Assembly (NCBI GenBank): GCA_038231495.1
Contig: JBBRLG010000433.1
Location: forward strand, 1 to 6,380
Reading direction: 5' to 3'
DNA length: 6,380 bases
Source of the DNA: JBBRLG01 sp038231495
GTDB lineage: Bacteria; Planctomycetota; Planctomycetia; Gemmatales; Gemmataceae
Position numbers and translations under genes: made by a program. The notes below the pieces were generated by a model. It worked only from the letters and a program-made list of their open reading frames with translations. It did no database searches and was not told where the DNA came from. Shown one piece after another: positions 1-5,154 of the stretch (position 1 is the stretch's first letter; each line of letters starts with the position of its first letter).

Positions 1-391
1 AGCAGTTGCGCGCCGAACTGGAACCCCTCCGCCAAGCCGTGCAGGCCTGGCTGGGCGAGGGTACGTCGTGCGCCGACGCCAAGACGGCGACGTTTTGCCA
101 GAACCTGTTGGACGTGGAGGCGGCGCTGTGGACCTTCGTGTATAAGCCGGGGGTGGAGCCGACCAACAACCACATCGAGCGGTTGCTGCGCCCGGGGGTG
201 CTGTGGCGGAAGAACGCCTTCGGCTGCCACAGCGAGGCCGGCTGCCGCTTCGTCGAGCGCATCCTGACGGTGACGCAGACCCTGCGGTTGCAAAAACGGC
301 CGGTGTTGGATTTCTTGTACCATTCGTTGGTAGCTCATCGCAGCGGCCTTCCAGGTCCGGCCCTTTTACTCGCGGGGCAGTGAACGGTTAC
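1..391 (+). mobile_element. IS66-family insertion sequence, 3' (right) portion
   Basis: Seen: the left edge of the window lies inside an IS66-type transposase gene that reads rightward and stops at 383. The stop codon is the start of the string TGAACGGTTAC (381-391), a plausible right terminal inverted repeat because IS66-group elements often end in GTAA-type termini placed just after the transposase stop. The left end and accessory ORFs (TnpA/TnpB-like) are outside the window, so neither the matching inverted repeat nor the target duplication can be checked. If the end is right, the 8 bases after 391 (CTCATTTT) would be the right copy of the 8-bp duplication usual for this family. Family assignment is good; the exact boundary is inference. 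Confidence 0.55.
3..383 (+). CDS. IS66 family transposase, C-terminal fragment (5' end outside window)
   Basis: This is the catalytic C-terminal end of a DDE transposase that would move its IS element by cut-and-paste or copying. The reading frame is open to the left edge, so the gene is cut by the window; the TTG at 6 is not a believable start. About 126 residues remain. The key block is VEPTNNHIERLLRP (about residues 50-63 counted from base 6), typical of IS66 transposases, in which the Glu of EPTNN (codon 156-158) is the third acidic residue of the DDE triad. It is followed by the conserved WRKNAFGCHSEAGCRFVER segment and a TQTLRLQKRPVLDFL helix, as in the ISBst12-like IS66 branch. The two Asp residues of the triad lie upstream and are not visible, so activity cannot be judged. 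The gene converges on the 3' end of the acyl-CoA dehydrogenase-like gene 117 bases away. No frameshift is seen in the visible part. Confidence 0.88.
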   Translation, partial: QLRAELEPLRQAVQAWLGEGTSCADAKTATFCQNLLDVEAALWTFVYKPGVEPTNNHIERLLRPGVLWRKNAFGCHSEAGCRFVERILTVTQTLRLQKRPVLDFLYHSLVAHRSGLPGPALLLAGQ

Positions 392-500
392 CTCATTTTT
401 TCCGAACGCTCTAAGAACGCAGTACACCCCGGTTGCCACCCATAAATAAGACACCCACCCACACAAAGCAGGAGCTTATTCAAGACAGGCAATCGATCTA
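384..500. other. Intergenic gap between IS66 end and ACAD-like gene
   Basis: This 117-base stretch separates two convergent genes. It holds the end of the presumed IS right terminus (to 391), a T7 run at 396-402, a short C/A-rich run (CACCCACCCACAC) and a weak 6-bp inverted pair AATAAG/CTTATT with a 24-base loop. None of these makes a convincing intrinsic terminator for either gene, and I find no ORF or RNA gene here. Confidence 0.5.
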
Positions 501-1577
501 CTAGACCGCCGGGTAGTCGTCGTCCGCCGGCACCAGTTCGGCCAGCATCCCCTCGGCCGCCGGCCGCGGGCACGACCACACGAGGAAAAATAACGCTTGC
601 CGTGCCCAGCGCTGCGCCGGGTGGCCCGCGACGAAGCCCGTGCCCTTCGCGGCGAGCAAGGCGGCCTGCGTCGCGTGGAGTACCAGGCGGTTGCACTCAA
701 CGCGGAGGTCCGTGAGCGCCTCGCCCTCAACCTCGCCGGTCGCCATTTCATGGAGGCGCGCCCGCAGCGTTTGCCGCGCCCGCTCGAAGCGTGCGGCCGC
801 TCCCACCAGGTCGGGTCGGGCGTGCGCCTCGCGGCCCAAGAGGTCGATTGCGGCACCGGCCAAACCCAACGCCAGGCAAGAGGTTTCCAGGCCGCCGACG
901 CCGGCCTTGCCCGCGCCCAGCACGCGCTCGGACGGGCCGGCCAAAACGCGGTCGCCGTCGAGTTCCACGCCGGCGCACCGGGCCAGAGCCGTGCGCGAAC
1001 CGGCGAGGGCCGCCAGTCGCAACGGCGGCTCGACCGTGACGCCGGGGTGCGCGACGGGCAGCAGCACGAGCAGTTGTCGGGCGTCCGGCAGCGTCGCGCC
1101 GACGACCAGGGTGTCACAGTGGTCCGCCGCCGTGACCCAGGGTATATCGCCGTCGAGCCGGTAGCGGTTCGCCCCTGCCGGCGTGGCGACGAGCGCCGGT
1201 GCCTGGTGCTGGCGTGACGTGGTGAGCTGCGACAGACCCACGCTCATGAGGTGGTCGCCGGCTGCCAGGGCCGGCAGGTAGTGACGCTGCTGTTCCGGAT
1301 TGCCGTTGGCGCGCAGGCGGCGCACGGCGGCCTCGCGCTGGCTGAGAATGAACGCGGTCGTCAGGCAAGCCCCTGCGAGGCGCTCGTAACCGGCGAGCAA
1401 TGCGACCGACGCCAGATCCCGGCCGCCGAATGCGGTGGGGATGCTCCAGGCTGGCACGCCGGCGTCGCGCAGGATCGCCCAGGATGCGGCAGGCCAGTCG
1501 AGCTGCGTGTCGGCGCACTCGGCGTGCGCGGCCAGGGCGTTCAGCGTCGTTTCCGCGGGCAACGGGGCGTCGGTCAT
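501..1577 (-). CDS. Acyl-CoA dehydrogenase-like flavoprotein, atypical
   Basis: This 358-residue protein resembles the acyl-CoA dehydrogenase (ACAD) superfamily of FAD enzymes that oxidise acyl-CoA thioesters, usually passing electrons to ETF. Seen: a helical N-terminal part (to about 110); a middle beta-type segment with GLSQLTTSR (114-122) and YRLDGDIPWVTAADHCDTLVV (two adjacent pieces, 139-159); and a C-terminal helical bundle containing GVGGLETSCLALGLAGAA. The end (311-337) runs KGTGF...HPAQRWARQALFFLVWSCP. The usual C-terminal YEGT-type block that carries the catalytic Glu in many ACADs is not visible, so it may be a non-standard member or lack dehydrogenase activity. It is slightly shorter than the usual 380 or so. 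The ATG was chosen because it overlaps the thioredoxin stop (ATGA) and has GGGAG 8 bases upstream; the open frame further upstream only shadows the thioredoxin gene. Substrate unknown. Confidence 0.8.
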   Translation of the reverse strand: MTDAPLPAETTLNALAAHAECADTQLDWPAASWAILRDAGVPAWSIPTAFGGRDLASVALLAGYERLAGACLTTAFILSQREAAVRRLRANGNPEQQRHYLPALAAGDHLMSVGLSQLTTSRQHQAPALVATPAGANRYRLDGDIPWVTAADHCDTLVVGATLPDARQLLVLLPVAHPGVTVEPPLRLAALAGSRTALARCAGVELDGDRVLAGPSERVLGAGKAGVGGLETSCLALGLAGAAIDLLGREAHARPDLVGAAARFERARQTLRARLHEMATGEVEGEALTDLRVECNRLVLHATQAALLAAKGTGFVAGHPAQRWARQALFFLVWSCPRPAAEGMLAELVPADDDYPAV

Positions 1578-1906
1578 GACGGCTTCTCCCCGGCGACCTC
1601 CGCCATTGCAGTCCGGGCTTCGTCGGGCGTCGGCCGCGCGAGTTGTTGGACGACTTGCCCGTCGCGCAGGAACACCAGGTTCGGCCACAGCTTGACGCGG
1701 AAGGAGCGGCCCAGCGGGCGGCCCTTGCCGTCCTCGACTTTGACGTGCCGAACTTCGGGGTGTTGCGCGAGCAGCGTCCGCAGGTGCGGTTGTAGCAGTT
1801 GGCAGTGAGGGCACCAGTCCGTGCCGAACTCCACCACGACCGGCCCCGGCAAACGGTCGATCTCTTCGCGCGTCGGCTCCCGGCCTTCGACGTTGGTGTC
1901 CATCAT
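1574..1906 (-). CDS. Thioredoxin-fold protein with CPHC active site
   Basis: This is a 110-residue thioredoxin-family protein. The active site FGTDWCPHCQ has its redox cysteines at 32 and 35, and the cis-proline loop is KLWPNLVFLRDG with Pro75. The segment VEDGKGRPLGRSFRVKLWP is typical of a small bacterial thioredoxin-like subfamily rather than classical TrxA. There is no signal peptide or membrane helix, so it should act in the cytoplasm as a thiol-disulfide reductant or exchanger; the target is unknown. CPHC is the dipeptide setting of DsbA-type oxidases rather than the CGPC of TrxA, so its redox potential may be less reducing (inference from known family chemistry). Start: tandem ATG ATG at 1906/1903, with AAGAAAGG 4 and 7 bases upstream, so the second ATG is equally likely. 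It sits 28 bases after aroA and its stop overlaps the next gene's start by four bases. Confidence 0.9.
   Translation of the reverse strand: MMDTNVEGREPTREEIDRLPGPVVVEFGTDWCPHCQLLQPHLRTLLAQHPEVRHVKVEDGKGRPLGRSFRVKLWPNLVFLRDGQVVQQLARPTPDEARTAMAEVAGEKPS
1586..1590 (-). promoter_or_regulatory. Ribosome binding site of the ACAD-like gene
   Basis: GGGAG on the minus strand lies 8 bases before the ATG at 1577, inside the last codons of the thioredoxin gene. With the ATGA overlap it fixes the start and suggests the two proteins are made by coupled translation. Confidence 0.6.
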
Positions 1907-1910
1907 TTGA

Positions 1911-1918
1911 CCTTTCTT
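1911..1918 (-). promoter_or_regulatory. Ribosome binding site of the thioredoxin-like gene
   Basis: AAGAAAGG on the minus strand stands in the short aroA-thioredoxin gap. Spacing is 4 bases to the first ATG and 7 to the second, which slightly favours the second as the true start. Confidence 0.6.
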
Positions 1919-1934
1919 GCGATTGATGCCCGCA

Positions 1935-3242
1935 TCATACCCGACGGAGGCGCTCCAGGTCGGTGAAAAAGTTGGGATAGGTCTTGGCGACGCAGCCGGG
2001 GTTTTTGATGACGACGCCCGGCACCTTGAGGCCGACGAGTGCCATGCTCATTGCCATGCGGTGATCGTTGTACGTTTCGATCTCGGCCCCGTGCAGCGGG
2101 CCGGGCGTGATGGTCAACCCGTCGGCAAACTCCTCGACGCCGGCCCCGACGCGGCGCAGCTCGGTCGCCAGGGCGGTGAGGCGGTCGGTCTCCTTGTGGC
2201 GAATGTGGGCGACGTTGCGGATCGTGGTCGGCCCCTCGGCGAAACACGCGACCGCGGCGAGTGTCATGACGGTGTCACTGATGTCGTTCATGTCCACGTC
2301 GAGGCCGCGAAGCGGGCCGCCTTCGATGTTCAATCCGATCGCACTTGGGATCCACCGGCAACCCATGCGTTCAAGAACGTCAATAAAACGCACATCCCCT
2401 TGGATACTCTCCCGGTCCAATCCCGCTACGCACAAATTTCCCGCAGTGATTGCCGCCGCTGCGAAATGGTAACTAGCACTGGAGGCGTCCGCTTCGATGG
2501 AGTAGCGACGACGACCGTATTTCTGGCCTCCCGGTATGACGAATTGGTTCAGCCCGTCAGCGTCTACGCGGGCACCGAAATCACGCATCATCGTCAGGGT
2601 CATCTCAACGTAAGGCTGCGAAACCAGTGGCCCTTCAACCTGGATCACTACCAAATCGCTTGCGAGAGGCGCGGCTAGTAGCAGGCCGCTAAGGAACTGG
2701 CTACTGACTTGCCCCTTAATCCGCACGATACCACCGGAGAGCCGATTGGCCTCCACGGTGACAGGCGGATAGCCGGCTTCCGTCAGCACCCAACTGTGGA
2801 GATCGTTCAGCGCGGCAGCCAAGTCCGCGATGGGGCGCTCGCGCATTCGGGGAACACCGTCCAGGCGGTAAGTCCCCTGCCCTAGACTCACCATCGCCGT
2901 CAGGAATCGCATGGTAGTGCCGGAGTTTCCTACGAATAGGTCGGCCTTGTGAGCCGGGATAATCCGGTCGCGATCCGGGTTGCAGACGTGAAGCGGGCGG
3001 CTGGCCCAATCGTCCTCGGCACCCTCGACTAGAAAGCCGAGCTTGCGGAGGCCATCCACCATCATTTCGGTGTCCTCACTCTGCAAAGCACCATGCAATT
3101 CGCACCCATGCCCCTGACCCGCCAGCGCCGCCAGGACCAACGCCCGATTCGTTATGCTCTTCGACCCCGGCACATGCACCGTCGTGTGGGGGGGATGGGT
3201 CAACGGCTCAATCGTGAGCTTGTCGGGATAGGCTTGCGACAT
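1935..3242 (-). CDS. aroA: 3-phosphoshikimate 1-carboxyvinyltransferase (EPSP synthase)
   Basis: This cytoplasmic enzyme of the shikimate pathway joins phosphoenolpyruvate to shikimate-3-phosphate, giving EPSP, the precursor of chorismate. The 435 residues are full length (family about 420-450). Visible signatures: PGSKSITNRAL (K28, S29, R33 for substrate binding), LFVGNSGTTMRFL (102-114), RMRERPI (R136), SSQFLSGLLLAAP (180-192), EADASSASYHF, MNDISDTVMTL with the catalytic Asp323, HKETDR (E351, R354), TYNDHRMAM (R395) and CVAKTYPNFF (K420). All expected catalytic residues are present. The site equal to E. coli Pro101 is Phe113, while the Gly equal to Gly96 is kept (Gly108). The ATG at 3242 was chosen because the protein begins in the normal place, five bases after the truA stop; the longer frame upstream only overlaps truA. 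The part coding residues 1-300 has visibly lower GC than the rest. Confidence 0.96.
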   Translation of the reverse strand: MSQAYPDKLTIEPLTHPPHTTVHVPGSKSITNRALVLAALAGQGHGCELHGALQSEDTEMMVDGLRKLGFLVEGAEDDWASRPLHVCNPDRDRIIPAHKADLFVGNSGTTMRFLTAMVSLGQGTYRLDGVPRMRERPIADLAAALNDLHSWVLTEAGYPPVTVEANRLSGGIVRIKGQVSSQFLSGLLLAAPLASDLVVIQVEGPLVSQPYVEMTLTMMRDFGARVDADGLNQFVIPGGQKYGRRRYSIEADASSASYHFAAAAITAGNLCVAGLDRESIQGDVRFIDVLERMGCRWIPSAIGLNIEGGPLRGLDVDMNDISDTVMTLAAVACFAEGPTTIRNVAHIRHKETDRLTALATELRRVGAGVEEFADGLTITPGPLHGAEIETYNDHRMAMSMALVGLKVPGVVIKNPGCVAKTYPNFFTDLERLRRV

Positions 3243-3247
3243 GCCGT

Positions 3248-3988
3248 CTACCGTTCGTAAGTGACGCGCATCAGGAAAAGCCCTTGCGGCGGTGCGTTTG
3301 GGCCGGCCAGGGTGCGGTCCTGGGCTTGCAAGATCTCGGCGACCTGCGTTTCGGGCCAGTGGCCGCGGCCGACGTTGATTAACGTGCCGGCGATGGCCCG
3401 CACCATATTGTACAGGAAGCCGTCGGCCTCCACGTCGAGCCAAATCCAGTCGCCCATGCGGTTGACGGCCAGGTGCGTGATGGTCCGCACGCTCGTCGCC
3501 CGGTTGGGCCACTCCGTCTCGAAGCAGCGGAAGTCGTGTTGGCCGCGCAAGACGACCGCCGCCCGCGCCATGGCCGCGGCGTCGAGGCGATACCGGCAGT
3601 GGTGGCAATGCCGACGCATGAACAGGTCATGCACGGTGCCGTCGTGGATGACGTAACGGTACAGCTTGCGTTTCGCGTCGCGGTTGGCGTCGAACGAGTC
3701 CGACACTTCATCCAATTCCCGGACCACCACGTCGTCGGGCAGGTGGGCGTTCAGCGCATTCATCACTACCGTGGGGGCCAGCCTCGTGTCCGATCGAAAG
3801 TTGACGACCTGGCCGACGGCGTGAACGCCGGTGTCGGTGCGGCCACTGGCGTTGGCGCGGACGCGCTCGCGGGTGAGACGGTGAATGGCGTCTTCGAGCG
3901 TTTGCTGAACGGTCCGCTTGTTGGGCTGGGTCTGCCAGCCGAAAAAGTCGGTGCCGTCGTAGCTGAGGAGGAGACGGAAGTTACGCAT
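3248..3988 (-). CDS. truA: tRNA pseudouridine(38-40) synthase TruA
   Basis: TruA converts uridines 38-40 in the anticodon arm of many tRNAs to pseudouridine. The 246-residue protein shows the N-terminal RLLLSYDGTDFFGWQ segment, the catalytic loop ASGRTDTGVHA with nucleophile Asp52, GQHDFRCFE in the middle, and the C-terminal GFLYNMVRAIAGTLINVGRG block that builds the active site. A CHHC cluster in the middle (MRRHCHHCRYRLD) is unusual to my eye but may be only a lineage feature. The ATG at 3988 matches the normal start of the family (MRNFRLLLSYDGT). An in-frame ATG at 4039, directly after the asd stop, would add 17 residues encoded by a palindrome; it is unlikely to be used. No clear Shine-Dalgarno sequence precedes 3988. 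It lies between asd and aroA in one transcription unit. Confidence 0.96.
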   Translation of the reverse strand: MRNFRLLLSYDGTDFFGWQTQPNKRTVQQTLEDAIHRLTRERVRANASGRTDTGVHAVGQVVNFRSDTRLAPTVVMNALNAHLPDDVVVRELDEVSDSFDANRDAKRKLYRYVIHDGTVHDLFMRRHCHHCRYRLDAAAMARAAVVLRGQHDFRCFETEWPNRATSVRTITHLAVNRMGDWIWLDVEADGFLYNMVRAIAGTLINVGRGHWPETQVAEILQAQDRTLAGPNAPPQGLFLMRVTYER

Positions 3989-3995
3989 GTCGGTA

Positions 3996-4033
3996 TTGCC
4001 GCTTGCGGCTGAGCGCTCAGCCGCAAGCGGCAA
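3996..4033. repeat. Perfect 38-base palindrome between asd and truA
   Basis: Two 19-base arms, TTGCCGCTTGCGGCTGAGC and GCTCAGCCGCAAGCGGCAA, are exactly complementary with no spacer, so the transcript could form a very stable hairpin with a four-base tip. It ends 7 bases before the truA ATG (minus strand). No T tract follows on either strand, so it does not look like an intrinsic terminator. It resembles a REP-type intergenic palindrome and may be one of many genomic copies, but no second copy occurs in this window. In the RNA it could limit RNA decay from the 3' side or reduce access to the truA start (inference). Confidence 0.9.
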
Positions 4034-4039
4034 AATCAT

Positions 4040-5065
4040 TTACCGCCGGGGCAGCCAGCCGCGTTCGACCAGGACTTCCGCGATTTGCACCGCGTTGGTC
4101 GCCGCCCCCTTGCGCAGGAAGTCGGCGACCACCCAGATGTTCAAACCGTACGGCACCGTCGGGTCACGGCGGATGCGGCCGACGAACACCTCGTCGCGCC
4201 CCGTCGCGGCCAACGGCAACGGCACCTCGCCCTTGCTCAGGTCGTCCAGCACGATAATGCCCGGTGCTTTCCGGAGTGCCTCACGCGCCTGTTCGACGGT
4301 AATCGGCTTATGAAACTCAATGTTAATCGCTTCTGAGTGGCCGACGCGCACCGGCACCCGCGCCGTGGTCGGCGAGACGAGGATGGTTTCGTCGCCCATG
4401 ATCTTGTGCGTCTCGCGCACCATCTTCCACTCTTCCTCGGTGTAGCCGTCCTCGGCAGCTTTCCAGTCGTGCGGCAACACGTTGCCGGCCAGCTGGGCCG
4501 CGTGGTGCTGCACTGGCGGTACCGGCTGGTTGCGGCCGATCGCGCTGACTTGCGCGTCCAGCTCGAAGACTGCCTTGGCCCCCTTGCCGGACGACGCCTG
4601 GTAAGTGGCCACGACGACGCGCTTGATCTTCGCCAGGTCGTGCAACGGCTTCAGCGCGACGACCATCTGGATCGTCGAGCAGTTCGGGTTGGCGACGATG
4701 CCCTTGGGGATGTGCCGTAAGGCGTCCGGGTTGACCTCCGGCACCACGAGCGGCACGTCGGGGTCCATGCGCCAGGCGCTCGAATTGTCGATGACGATGG
4801 CACCGGCCTTCGCCGCCATCGGGCTGGACTCGCGGCTCACCGCGGCGGGCGTGCTGGACAGCACGATGTCCACGCCGGCGAACGCTTCGGGACGAATCGG
4901 CTCGACGGGATAGGATTTACCTTTGAACGTAATCGTTTTGCCCGCGCTGCGTTCCGAGGCGAGGAATTTGAGGGTGCGTAGGGGAAACGAATGCTCGTCC
5001 AACACCTGCCGCATGATTTCGCCGACCGCACCGGTCGCGCCCACCACCGCAACGCTTGGCAACAC
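4040..5065 (-). CDS. asd: Aspartate-semialdehyde dehydrogenase
   Basis: This enzyme reduces 4-aspartyl phosphate with NADPH to aspartate-4-semialdehyde, the branch point to lysine/diaminopimelate, threonine and methionine. The 341 residues show an N-terminal Rossmann motif VAVVGATGAVG (5-15), SSTPAAVSRE, and NPNCSTIQMV with the nucleophile Cys129. The loop normally reading SGxG appears as YQASSGKGAKAV, and RVPVRVGHSEAI carries the general base His243. Length and motif order are those of an intact enzyme. The GTG start at 5065 places MLPSVAVVGATG at the protein's beginning, as expected, and has AAAGGAA seven bases upstream; no ATG would serve. It is the first gene of the minus-strand cluster, divergent from ribD with 89 bases between the start codons, and is followed by the palindrome and truA. 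Confidence 0.97.
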   Translation of the reverse strand: MLPSVAVVGATGAVGEIMRQVLDEHSFPLRTLKFLASERSAGKTITFKGKSYPVEPIRPEAFAGVDIVLSSTPAAVSRESSPMAAKAGAIVIDNSSAWRMDPDVPLVVPEVNPDALRHIPKGIVANPNCSTIQMVVALKPLHDLAKIKRVVVATYQASSGKGAKAVFELDAQVSAIGRNQPVPPVQHHAAQLAGNVLPHDWKAAEDGYTEEEWKMVRETHKIMGDETILVSPTTARVPVRVGHSEAINIEFHKPITVEQAREALRKAPGIIVLDDLSKGEVPLPLAATGRDEVFVGRIRRDPTVPYGLNIWVVADFLRKGAATNAVQIAEVLVERGWLPRR

Positions 5066-5072
5066 GAATAGG

Positions 5073-5079
5073 TTCCTTT
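5073..5079 (-). promoter_or_regulatory. Ribosome binding site deciding the GTG start of asd
   Basis: AAAGGAA on the minus strand is 7 bases ahead of the GTG at 5065. It supports that non-ATG start over the adjacent TTG codon. Confidence 0.65.
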
Positions 5080-5112
5080 CATGCTCGGAGGAAGTCGCGG
5101 AACATCCTTTCC

Positions 5113-5141
5113 AGTATCAAGAATTGCGGAGCGTTTGGCAA
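5113..5141 (-). promoter_or_regulatory. Candidate sigma70-type promoter for the asd cluster
   Basis: On the minus strand TTGCCA (-35 like, five of six consensus bases) is separated by exactly 17 bases from GATACT (-10 like, four of six). This would start transcription near 5106 and give a leader of about 40 bases before the asd GTG. It overlaps the upstream region and ribosome binding site side of ribD, so the two divergent genes may share regulation. This is pattern matching only; such matches can occur by chance. Confidence 0.4.
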
Positions 5142-5143
5142 GA

Positions 5144-5148
5144 GAAGG
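5144..5148 (+). promoter_or_regulatory. Ribosome binding site of ribD
   Basis: GAAGG lies 6 bases before the ATG at 5155 and picks this start over upstream in-frame codons that would only add a non-conserved extension. I find no convincing plus-strand promoter for ribD in the 89-base divergent gap. Confidence 0.65.
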
Positions 5149-5154
5149 CGACCC

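Noticed and set aside
378..402. Hairpin plus T7 tract as a terminator for the transposase
   Set aside because: Only a 4-bp stem including a G-T pair can be drawn before the T run; the sequence is better explained as the IS end.
444..479. Inverted pair AATAAG/CTTATT as a structured RNA or terminator
   Set aside because: A 6-bp AT-rich stem with a 24-base loop is expected by chance and has no T tract after it.
597..1217. 206-residue plus-strand open frame opposite the ACAD-like gene
   Set aside because: It has shadow composition, no ribosome binding site and no conserved motif; the opposite strand has a recognisable protein.
501..1814. Longer reading of the ACAD-like gene starting at 1814
   Set aside because: The extra N-terminal 79 residues are low-complexity Arg/Pro/Ala sequence produced by reading the thioredoxin gene in another frame; the ATG at 1577 has a ribosome binding site and the ATGA overlap.
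1935..3608. 557-residue EPSP synthase with an N-terminal extension
   Set aside because: The extension overlaps truA and shows only shadow-type composition; the family start is at 3242.
3996..4033. Palindrome as a rho-independent terminator of asd
   Set aside because: No run of T follows the stem on either strand, and the downstream genes are packed as if cotranscribed.
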